Source of the DNA: DAOTXL01 sp034434895
GTDB taxonomy: Bacteria; Chloroflexota; Anaerolineae; JAAYZQ01
Reading direction: 5' to 3'
Assembly: GCA_034434895.1 (NCBI GenBank)
Contig: DAOTYI010000058.1
Span: forward strand, 1 to 20,569
DNA length: 20,569 nucleotides
Position 1 is the stretch's first letter. Each line of letters begins with the position of its first letter. Position numbers and translations under genes: made by a program. The notes beneath the pieces were generated by a model, which was given only the letters and a program-made list of their open reading frames with translations, did not search any database and had not been told where the DNA came from. Below are positions 6,033 to 12,489 of the stretch, in pieces.

Positions 6033-8448
6033 ACTTCTCCCCCTCCAGGCGGTAGAGCCAGCCGGTCTCCCGGTCCCGCGTGTAAAACAGCGGCACCTGG
6101 AGCCCGGCGATGGGGGTCAGCCGATGGCGGGCCTGCTCTTTCTCAATGAACCTGGCCATCAGCCCTCCGTCATCCAGCAGGTAAACCGGCCGCCCCCGGA
6201 GCTGCATGGCGTGTAGAAAAATGCCCCACTCCTCGTCGGTCCAACTGTCGTAGGGGCGGATGGCATCGCGCCCGGTGTAGAGCATCACCGCACCGGCGTT
6301 GAGCGAGGCGCCGATGATCGCCTGGGGCGGGGTCAATGCGGCCAGCCGGTCAAAGGCGGCCCGCTGTTCGGCACGCATATAGCCGAACGACGCCCAACCC
6401 CGCTTCCACAGGTTGTCAACCATCGCCCAGCGGGCCAGGGCCAGGCTGCCGATGGCCCAGGCGACCAGGCCCACCAGCAACAGGGCTGCGCCCAGGCGTT
6501 CCACGCGGCTCTGGACTGTGGCCCTCACCCGGCGGACCAGGGCAACCGCGCCGTAGCCGGCCATCAGGTCCACAAGCGGGAAGAGCGGGATCAGGTCGCG
6601 CAGCCGCAGCGAGCGGTAGGTCAGGTTGACCAGCAACACAGCCGCAAAGCCGGCTCCCAGCACGGCTGCTTCCCGGCCATGGTCGCGGCTCAGCCGGTAA
6701 CCGCCATAGAGCACCAGCGGAAAGAGATACCCCCATTCCCCGGCCACCAGTGCGTCACGCAACATCTGCCCGGCCACCGGGCCGATATGCCGCACGGCCA
6801 TCAAGGGCAATTCGGTGGTTTCGGTGGCAAACGGCCCACCAAAGACGCGCCAGCGGTACACAATGTCCGGCAGGGCAGCCAGGAATGCGGCGCCGGAAAA
6901 AAGGGTCAGCGGCAGGAGGAGACCGGAAATCGGATGGTGGCGTTGCCTGCCGATCGCGATCGCCAGGAGCAGGGCCGCCACCAGGGCTAATTGGGTGTGC
7001 CGCACCCAGTAAGCCCAGGCGAAACACACACCGGCCACGACCCATGAGCCATGACGCCCGGCGGATGGCCAGGGACCAGGGGCCAACGACCGGTGCATGG
7101 CCCGTAGGGTAAAGAGGAGGGTGAGCAGGGTGAACAGTTGGGCCGGCGCATCGGCCATGGGCACCAGCAGGCGGTCTACCTGCTCCGGGGAGGTAGCCAG
7201 CAGCGCCACCGCCAGCGCCCCGGTCAGGGAGCGGACCCTCCCCGGTTCGCCCCGCAGCGTTTCCTGGACCAAAGCCCAGGTGGCTGCCAGGGCCAGCAGG
7301 GCGATGAACGGCGTCGTGACATAGAGTCCGACCTCGCCCAGCAATCTGTAGCCGGCAGCCAGCAGCACCGAGGCTCCGGTGGCCCACACGCTGGGACAAT
7401 CGCCCAGATCGTTGCGCGGGATGTGGTAGCCAACCGGTTGTAACGGTGCCCAGGCGATGTGCAGCGGCATAACCTCTTGAAATAGCGAGAAGCGGTGTAA
7501 GAAGGTCCCCCGCTCCGCCAGATCTACCCCCATCTGGGCGTAGGCATAGGGGTCGGTGGCCGTCACACCGTGGGTTCGTTTGGCAAAGTAGACCCAACCG
7601 GCCCAGGTCAGCGTCACCGCCAGCAGGCCGATGGCCGCCCATCGCCCCAGGAGCGCTGCCCGGCCAGGTCCGGCGGTTACGACGTGGATCTGACACAACA
7701 GCGCATAGGTAACGGCGGCCAGGACAATGCCGTCCACGTAGAACAGAGAGGTCAGTGGGTTGGGGAACTCCAACCCCTGCCAGCCGATCACGGTGATGCC
7801 CAGCCGGCGATAGAGAAGGCGCAGGAGGGTGGCTGCATAGGCCCCCCACAGCGGGGTGAGAGCCATGAGGCGGGGCAGCCGGCGGCGGGCCAGCAACGGA
7901 GCCTGTGGGGTGAGCAGAACCAGGAGCAGAAGAGGGGCCGTCCACCATGGCCACCCATATTGAGCGATGAGCACCAGGCCGATCCCAACCAGGTGCAGCC
8001 CCAGGCCAGGGAGGAACCTGGAGGAAAGGGCCTGGCTCCATCTCCTCTCTTCCTGCTGGAGAGGGGGGAGAAAGGCCAGGATGCGGACCTGTTCGGCCAG
8101 CCAGGGAGGCAACTGTAAATGGCGAAAGCGATAAGCCAGCACCCCGGCCACGGCCAGCGCCGCCAGGGAGTAGGGCCAGATGCGCGCCGACCAGCCGGGC
8201 CAGCCCAGGAACCGGCCCACGACCGTGCCCAACCCGGCCAGGCAGATCCACAGTTCGAACCAGGCCCATGCCCGCCCGGCTGCAGGCCGGGTATCCCTGG
8301 CCGGCCCGGCGAGCAGCCACAACGCCCCTCCCAAACCGCTGGCAAAGAGGAGGCCCAAAGCCCCATACAGCACCCACAACCCGCCCAGGGGCCCCGGTTC
8401 GGATACGACCAGGTATTCAGGGCTGAGCAACCGCTTCAGGATCTCCAC
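6031..8448 (-). CDS. GT-C (GT39/ArnT-like) membrane glycosyltransferase with long N-terminal membrane extension
   Basis: The protein is 805 residues. The catalytic-type start of a GT-C transferase appears only at about residue 298: TDPYAYAQMGVDLAERGTF, with acidic Asp299, where polyprenyl-phosphate-sugar transferases carry their first-loop acidic residue. Before it are about 280 residues with six or seven hydrophobic segments of unknown role. After it come further membrane helices (GLYVTTPFIALLALAATWALV, LTGALAVALLATSPEQVDRLLVPMADAP) and a short C-terminal outer domain ending WLYRLEGEK, echoed by the neighbouring GT39 (LYRLEGP). The acceptor cannot be told from sequence. The GTG at 8448 has GGAG 5 bases upstream. 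A purine/pyrimidine-rich stretch at about 8035-8080 (protein LPPLQQEERRW) may be an old in-frame repeat. It is 21 bases downstream of the previous gene, so one operon. Confidence 0.82.
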   Translation of the reverse strand: MEILKRLLSPEYLVVSEPGPLGGLWVLYGALGLLFASGLGGALWLLAGPARDTRPAAGRAWAWFELWICLAGLGTVVGRFLGWPGWSARIWPYSLAALAVAGVLAYRFRHLQLPPWLAEQVRILAFLPPLQQEERRWSQALSSRFLPGLGLHLVGIGLVLIAQYGWPWWTAPLLLLVLLTPQAPLLARRRLPRLMALTPLWGAYAATLLRLLYRRLGITVIGWQGLEFPNPLTSLFYVDGIVLAAVTYALLCQIHVVTAGPGRAALLGRWAAIGLLAVTLTWAGWVYFAKRTHGVTATDPYAYAQMGVDLAERGTFLHRFSLFQEVMPLHIAWAPLQPVGYHIPRNDLGDCPSVWATGASVLLAAGYRLLGEVGLYVTTPFIALLALAATWALVQETLRGEPGRVRSLTGALAVALLATSPEQVDRLLVPMADAPAQLFTLLTLLFTLRAMHRSLAPGPWPSAGRHGSWVVAGVCFAWAYWVRHTQLALVAALLLAIAIGRQRHHPISGLLLPLTLFSGAAFLAALPDIVYRWRVFGGPFATETTELPLMAVRHIGPVAGQMLRDALVAGEWGYLFPLVLYGGYRLSRDHGREAAVLGAGFAAVLLVNLTYRSLRLRDLIPLFPLVDLMAGYGAVALVRRVRATVQSRVERLGAALLLVGLVAWAIGSLALARWAMVDNLWKRGWASFGYMRAEQRAAFDRLAALTPPQAIIGASLNAGAVMLYTGRDAIRPYDSWTDEEWGIFLHAMQLRGRPVYLLDDGGLMARFIEKEQARHRLTPIAGLQVPLFYTRDRETGWLYRLEGEK

Positions 8449-8469
8449 CCTCTCTCCGCAGCATATTGA

Positions 8470-10086
8470 TCACGGCCCTTCCAGACGGTACAGGCGGAAT
8501 GAGACTGTGCCGTCACGCCGGGTGGTCTGAAAGACCGGCACCAGATGGATGCCGGCATCGGCCAGGGCAGCCTCCATCGGCGCGCTGTCGCGGAAGCTGG
8601 GAAAGGCGATATAGCGCGGCTCGCGGCGATAGACACGGGCATCGTGGACCAGGTCGGCGGGGTCGGGATACCAGTGCAGGCGCAGCGGCGCGCCGTAGAG
8701 GTAAAAGCGGTAGTGGTAGCCCAGCCAGTGATGGTACAGCACGGCCCCTGGCGGAGCGGAGGTGCGCACCCAGGCGGCCAGAGCATCTATGCCGTCGTAG
8801 GCACCGTGGTCGCCGCCGACCGGGATTTCACTGCGCGTGGCCCGCACGACCGGCCCGGCCAGCAAGATGGCCAGCACCAGCCCCAGGCCCAGGGTGAGGC
8901 CCCTGCCCCCTGTCAGAGCGACAAAGGCCCGCGCGGCCAGCAGCGCCAGCAGCGGCACCAGCCCCAGCAGGTAACGATCCCACACCTGGAAGCCCACCAG
9001 CCAGTGCAACATCAGAAAGCCAACGACAAAGATCAACAGCGCCCCCTCTGTTTTGCTGAGCGGGCAGGGGAGAATACGCAACCCGGAGCACCCGATCCAC
9101 AGCAGCAGTGCGCCGGCCAGTAAGCCGTTGAACCAGGGGGAAACCCAGAACAGGCCCACCAGCCGCAGCCACTCCACGGCTCGCTCCCCCAGGGCTTGCG
9201 GCCGGATCGGCCCCAGTCCGCCGTAACTGATGAGGCTCTGTTGAAAAAAGCCAGGGCGCTGCAGGCGGGCTGCATCCCAACCGATGACCCCGGCGGCGAT
9301 GAGGGCCAATCCCACGAAAAAGCGCAGCCACCCGGCCCGGCGAGGGGGGGGCGATTGCGGCGGACCGGAGGCCACGACCACCACCAACGGCAGAAAAAAA
9401 AGGCCCTGTTGCTTGGTCGCGGCCGCCAATCCGGCCAGCAACCCGGCCCGACCCAGATGACCCTGCGCCGCCGCCAGCAGCGCGGCCAACACCCAGGCCG
9501 TCATCGGGGGATCGGTGAAGGCGGTGGAAGCAAAGAGGATGTCAAAGGGGGAGAGGGCCAACAGCAAGGCGGCGAGCAGGGCGACCTCCTCACCCCGGCC
9601 GGTATGCAGCCTCCCCTCTGCCGTGGAGGCCGCTGACAAAGTTCTGGTTTGCACCGCAGAGACGCAGAGATCGCTAAGTTTTTCTATGATTCCTCTGCGT
9701 TCTCTGCGTGTTCTGCGGTGAGAGGGGATATTTTCTAAGCATCCGCCCGTGGAAGAAGGAGGGACAGGGGTGAGGGTTCGCCCCAGGGCATACACCAGGG
9801 CAACGCCCGCCATGCTGGCCATCAGGCCCGGCAGGCGGGCTGCCGTCTCGTTCTGTCCCAGGAGCCGGAGGCTAAGCGCCAGCAGATAGGGGTGCAGCGG
9901 CGGCTTGTCCACCGGCTCGGCGTTGAGCATGGGGTCGGCGCCGGTGGCGATTTGCAGACCCCAATAGGCATACAGGGCCTCATCCTCCAGGAAGCGGTTA
10001 TGGCCCCACGGTGCCAGGCGCAGGGCCAGGGCCAGGAGCAGGATAGACAACAGAATGACCGGGGTGCGGAATGGACGAACCACCAC
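8470..10086 (-). CDS. GT39/ArnT-like membrane glycosyltransferase with in-frame repeat insertion
   Basis: The protein is 538 residues. Family features: RFLEDEALYAYWGLQIATG (31-49, acidic first loop), VDKPPLHPYLLALSLRLLG (59-77), AARLPGLMASMAGVALVYALGR (82-103), LLALSPFDILFASTAFTDPPMTAW (175-198), then more membrane helices and a small outer domain. Such proteins transfer a sugar from a polyprenyl-phosphate carrier outside the membrane. Residues about 105-164 (LTPVPPSSTGG... to ...HTGR) are basic, non-hydrophobic and foreign to the family. They are the translation of a nested palindromic element, and the normal sequence resumes at GEEVALLAALLLALSPF. The frame is kept. A GTG at 10086 is used as start, 7 bases after the GT2 stop, with no good ribosome site, so translational coupling to the GT2 gene is likely. 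Confidence 0.82.
   Translation of the reverse strand: MVVRPFRTPVILLSILLLALALRLAPWGHNRFLEDEALYAYWGLQIATGADPMLNAEPVDKPPLHPYLLALSLRLLGQNETAARLPGLMASMAGVALVYALGRTLTPVPPSSTGGCLENIPSHRRTRRERRGIIEKLSDLCVSAVQTRTLSAASTAEGRLHTGRGEEVALLAALLLALSPFDILFASTAFTDPPMTAWVLAALLAAAQGHLGRAGLLAGLAAATKQQGLFFLPLVVVVASGPPQSPPPRRAGWLRFFVGLALIAAGVIGWDAARLQRPGFFQQSLISYGGLGPIRPQALGERAVEWLRLVGLFWVSPWFNGLLAGALLLWIGCSGLRILPCPLSKTEGALLIFVVGFLMLHWLVGFQVWDRYLLGLVPLLALLAARAFVALTGGRGLTLGLGLVLAILLAGPVVRATRSEIPVGGDHGAYDGIDALAAWVRTSAPPGAVLYHHWLGYHYRFYLYGAPLRLHWYPDPADLVHDARVYRREPRYIAFPSFRDSAPMEAALADAGIHLVPVFQTTRRDGTVSFRLYRLEGP
9588..9775. repeat. nested palindromic element inserted in frame in a GT39 gene
   Basis: The outer arms are CCTCACCCC (9588-9596) and GGGGTGAGG (9767-9775). 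Inside are a small hairpin GCCTCC / GGAGGC (9609-9630) and a larger one with arms CACCGCAGAGACGCAGAG (9652-9669) and a right arm ending TTCTGCGGTG (9693-9720). The larger hairpin uses the 8-base unit CGCAGAGA also seen at 86-132. On the minus strand the element is open through its whole length and adds about 60 residues to the protein. The exact insertion borders are uncertain. Confidence 0.7.
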
Positions 10087-10093
10087 CAGCCTG

Positions 10094-10783
10094 TCAGTCT
10101 ACAAACCGGTACTTGATCAGCGTCCAGAAGGCCAGCGGCGCGTCCCGCCAGCCGATCTTTTTGCCCTCGTGGTACTCACGGCCATAGTAAGAGATCGGCA
10201 CCTCGAAGATGCGGTAGCCACGCTTCAGGACCTTGGCCGTGATCTCGGGCTCAAACTCAAAGCGCCGCGCGCGCAGCGGGATGTTGCGGATCACATCGGC
10301 GCGGAAGCATTTGTAGCAGGTCTCCATGTCGCTCAGGATGGCGTTGTACAGCACATTGGTCGTCAGGGTCAACAGCTTGTTGCCCAGCATGTGCCAGAAG
10401 AGCATCGCCTTGCGCGGGCCCAGGAAGCGGCTGCCATAGACCACCGCCACCCGCCCCTCGACGATAGGCCGGATGAGGGCCGGATAGTCGCGGGGGTCAT
10501 ATTCCAGGTCGGCGTCCTGAATGATCAGGATGTCGCCGCTGGCATGCTCAATGGCGGTGCGCACCGCAGCCCCTTTGCCCCGGTTCCGGTCGTGATAAAA
10601 GACGCGCAGGTCACCGGCCTGAGCCTCTTCGGCCAGGATGTCGCGCGAACCGTCGGTCGAACCGTCATCCACGACCAGAATCTCTTTTTCCATGCCGGGC
10701 AACTCGACCGCCCGCACCTGGCGCAGGATGTCGCGCAGCGTGTCGCGCTCGTTATAAACCGGCATCAGGATCGAGAGTTTCAT
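10094..10783 (-). CDS. family 2 glycosyltransferase, DPM1-like polyprenyl-phosphate sugar synthase
   Basis: The protein is 229 residues and soluble GT-A in type. Motifs in order: MKLSILMPVYNERDTL (1-16), EILVVDDGSTDGS (34-46), RNRGKGAAVRTAIEHASGD (67-84), the metal-binding IIQDADLEYDP (87-97, DxD at Asp90/Asp92), YGSRFLG (116-122), and LSDMETCYKCFRADV (150-164), which is characteristic of the DPM1-like subgroup. Such enzymes make dolichyl- or undecaprenyl-phosphate-linked sugar from a nucleotide sugar at the inner membrane face. That product is the donor the two downstream GT-C enzymes and YfhO would use. No C-terminal membrane helices, so it belongs with the soluble members. The ATG at 10783 has GGAGG 5-7 bases upstream; a longer frame reaching into the previous gene is not real. 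Confidence 0.9.
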   Translation of the reverse strand: MKLSILMPVYNERDTLRDILRQVRAVELPGMEKEILVVDDGSTDGSRDILAEEAQAGDLRVFYHDRNRGKGAAVRTAIEHASGDILIIQDADLEYDPRDYPALIRPIVEGRVAVVYGSRFLGPRKAMLFWHMLGNKLLTLTTNVLYNAILSDMETCYKCFRADVIRNIPLRARRFEFEPEITAKVLKRGYRIFEVPISYYGREYHEGKKIGWRDAPLAFWTLIKYRFVD

Positions 10784-10807
10784 CCTTGCCTCCGCATCCG
10801 GCAGATG

Positions 10808-10828
10808 GGCGCGGACACAATCCGCGCC
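10808..10828 (-). other. GC-rich stem-loop between the pRiA4b-like gene and GT2
   Basis: GGCGCGGA and TCCGCGCC form a perfect 8-base stem with a 5-base loop in the 55-base gap. In the minus-strand transcript it lies just before the GT2 ribosome-binding site. No T tract follows. It may modulate readthrough or stabilise the downstream message. Confidence 0.4.
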
Positions 10829-10838
10829 GCGTGGCAAT

Positions 10839-12113
10839 TTATCGCCGCCGGGAGGGGGACCGGCCTCTGCTCCGGGCAACGACGCGGGGATAGCGGGTAC
10901 CCTTTTCCGGTTCGGCGACCGCCTCCAGGGTGAGGCGATGCTCGACCCAATCCCCAAAGTCATACACATACTTGAGTTCGTCACCCGGGTCCAGCCCCAG
11001 GCCGGCGATCTGCACCCCGGCCCCGCTCCCCCCTCCCAGAGGATCTACATGCCCGATCTCCACCTCGCGGAACCGCTTTCCTTTCCCACGCCGCACCACT
11101 TTCCAAAAGCCCCCCAGGTGGTCGGTGGGGTCATGTCTGAATGCGTTGCGGAGGGTCTGGTCGAAATCGGCCAGAGTTTGCCTGCCCTGGATCTCGATCG
11201 TGCGCCACAGCCCAGGACGATGCCAGAAAGCAGCGTGGAAGCGGTAGACCTGCTGGCCTTGAGCAGGGGAGAAGGAGACCTGGGGGGGTGGCTCCTCTTC
11301 GTAGAAGAGACTATCCCACGGCGAGCGCCAATCGCTGTACCGGATGGTCAGGCCATCGTAACTCATGCGCGGATCGCGGTTAAGGACCTCAATCCAGTGG
11401 TGGCCGGGATACCCGCGCGGGTCGGACAGACGGGCATAGGCTGTCAACACCGCCATGTGAGGCAGGAGCAGCTCCGAGGTGGCAGCCTCCAACATGTCGA
11501 AGAACCGGTCGGCCAGTTCCTGGTCCTTGCGTTCGATCTCCTCCTGACGGCGATGCGCGGCCGGCTCATGCTCCAATCGGAAGCGGCCCTCTGTCCAATC
11601 CTCAACGGTGACCAGGATGTCATCGCCGGATTGAACACCCTGGGCCTGGAACCAGGAGGCCAGGTCAAAGGCCGGCATCTCCGACCTGGTCGTACCGAAG
11701 AAGCTTTCCACCTGCATCTGTACCTTGATGATCCGGACGGGCAGGGGTTGCCCCTGGGCATCCAGGAGTTGCACCCGGGCCGGATCGAGTTCCCGGTTCA
11801 AAAAGTAATCAAAGGCCGGGCGGATGAACAACAGGCCTCGTTCTACCTCTTGGGCGCCAGGGGTGATGCGGAAGCGGACGCCGCGCATGGCCAGGGCTAC
11901 AGGCATGAGGGTCCCGGTATCCAGAAAGATGACGGTCTGTCCAGCCTGTTCCTGACGGAGGTAGGTGCGCAAGGTGGCCAGCGGCTTGCTGGCGGTCGAG
12001 GGCCAGATGGCCAGGACCCGTTGACAGAATTCATCCACAGCGATAGGGCCGTCAAGCTGGGCGGCCACCTGCTCAATAGCCTGACGTCGGCTCAAAGTTT
12101 GCTCGCCCTTCAT
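10839..12113 (-). CDS. multidomain protein with C-terminal plasmid pRiA4b ORF-3-like domain
   Basis: The protein is 424 residues and soluble. The ATG at 12113 was chosen because GGAGGAG lies 6 bases upstream; the frame above it runs through a palindromic repeat. Residues about 8-85 look like a small winged-helix-like module (RRQAIEQVAAQLDGPIAVDEFCQRVLAI, LATLRTYLRQEQ). Residues 85-180 have no assignment I can make. Residues 183-212 are charged and helical. Residues about 286-412 match the pRiA4b ORF-3-like (IS1096 TnpR-associated) family: VYRFHAAFWHRPGLWRTIEI, TLADFDQTLRNAF, then LDPGDELKYVYDFGDWVEHRLTLE and YPRVV. That family's biochemical role is unknown. It leads the minus-strand glycosylation run and may be only a passenger, or a regulator; neither is shown by the sequence. 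Confidence 0.78.
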   Translation of the reverse strand: MKGEQTLSRRQAIEQVAAQLDGPIAVDEFCQRVLAIWPSTASKPLATLRTYLRQEQAGQTVIFLDTGTLMPVALAMRGVRFRITPGAQEVERGLLFIRPAFDYFLNRELDPARVQLLDAQGQPLPVRIIKVQMQVESFFGTTRSEMPAFDLASWFQAQGVQSGDDILVTVEDWTEGRFRLEHEPAAHRRQEEIERKDQELADRFFDMLEAATSELLLPHMAVLTAYARLSDPRGYPGHHWIEVLNRDPRMSYDGLTIRYSDWRSPWDSLFYEEEPPPQVSFSPAQGQQVYRFHAAFWHRPGLWRTIEIQGRQTLADFDQTLRNAFRHDPTDHLGGFWKVVRRGKGKRFREVEIGHVDPLGGGSGAGVQIAGLGLDPGDELKYVYDFGDWVEHRLTLEAVAEPEKGTRYPRVVARSRGRSPSRRR

Positions 12114-12146
12114 TCCCCTCTCCTCCTGAACGAAAAAATCCTCCCT

Positions 12147-12205
12147 CCACCGCCGAGGCGCTGAGAAGGCGGAGGAATCATCACTCAGCAGCCTCTGAAC
12201 GGTGG
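12147..12205 (-). repeat. imperfect palindrome with T tract, possible leader attenuator
   Basis: Left arm CCACCGCCGAGGCGCTGAG (12147-12165) pairs imperfectly with CTCAGCAGCCTCTGAACGGTGG (12184-12205), with small bulges. In the minus-strand transcript this hairpin is followed, after about 8 bases, by six T (12138-12133) and then the ribosome-binding site of the pRiA4b-like gene. That order suggests a weak terminator or attenuator. It also looks like a degraded member of the CACCGCAGAG repeat family. Confidence 0.45.
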
Positions 12206-12224
12206 CGCAGGCTCCAGCCTGTGC
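12205..12224. repeat. second copy of the CACAGGCT palindrome
   Basis: GCGCAGGCT, CC, AGCCTGTGC: a 9-base inverted repeat with one mismatch, matching the core of the palindrome at 6011-6032 (GCACAGGCT / AGCCTGTGC). It lies immediately downstream of the minus-strand promoter candidate, at the expected start of the transcript. Confidence 0.6.
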
Positions 12225-12231
12225 TCTTGTG

Positions 12232-12260
12232 AGTCTACCACAAGATGGGCCGCAGGTCAA
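12232..12260 (-). promoter_or_regulatory. sigma70-type promoter candidate for the minus-strand glycosylation operon
   Basis: TTGACC (12260-12255), a 17-base spacer, and TAGACT (12237-12232) preceded by TGG, which gives an extended -10 context. The -35 matches five of six positions. It would produce a leader of roughly 110 bases for the gene starting at 12113. Confidence 0.6.
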
Positions 12261-12417
12261 TGTACCTGACAGGGCTGGAAGGTCTTTCCTGCTCCCGCCA
12301 GGTCTGTGACCCGGCGGCCCCCCCACTGTAGGGCAAGTGCGAGCAGTTGCCCTGCAAACGCACCAGCCTTGCGCCCCCCACTGGCGTTCTGCTTCGAAAC
12401 CCCGTCTGACCTGCTAA

Positions 12418-12446
12418 TTGGGAAATCGGGCAAGATGTGGTACAAT
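12418..12446 (+). promoter_or_regulatory. sigma70-type promoter candidate for GT4-ackA-oadB
   Basis: TTGGGA (12418-12423), exactly 17 bases, then TACAAT (12441-12446) with an extended TGG just before it. Transcription would start near 12453, about 37 bases before the GT4 ATG, with the heptamer repeat inside the leader. Confidence 0.6.
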
Positions 12447-12464
12447 TGACCAGCGGCCATGTCG

Positions 12465-12484
12465 GTCATTCGTCATTCGTCATT
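12465..12484 (+). repeat. heptamer tandem repeat (GTCATTC) in the GT4 leader
   Basis: Two full and one nearly full copy of GTCATTC end six bases before the GT4 start codon. This occupies the place where a Shine-Dalgarno site would be expected, and none is visible there (only GAAAG next to the ATG). Confidence 0.65.
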
Positions 12485-12489
12485 GAAAG

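Larger units (their letters stand above)
12114..12489. other. 376-bp divergent intergenic region with two promoters and several hairpins
   Basis: This is the longest gene-free stretch. From left to right it holds the ribosome site of the pRiA4b-like gene, an A6 tract (12133-12138, T6 on the minus strand), an imperfect palindrome (12147-12205), a second palindrome (12205-12224), a minus-strand promoter candidate (12232-12260), about 150 bases where I see only a tiny CAGGT/ACCTG palindrome, a plus-strand promoter candidate (12418-12446) and a heptamer repeat (12465-12484). Confidence 0.6.

Noticed and set aside
6755..8377. A 540-codon minus-strand frame inside the GT-C gene.
   Set aside because: It overlaps the 805-residue transferase in another frame; the product is Gly/Pro/Arg-rich with no membrane pattern.
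12114..12326. Extended N-terminus of the pRiA4b-like protein up to 12326.
   Set aside because: The extra 71 codons run through two palindromes and the predicted promoter, while a strong ribosome site precedes the ATG at 12113.
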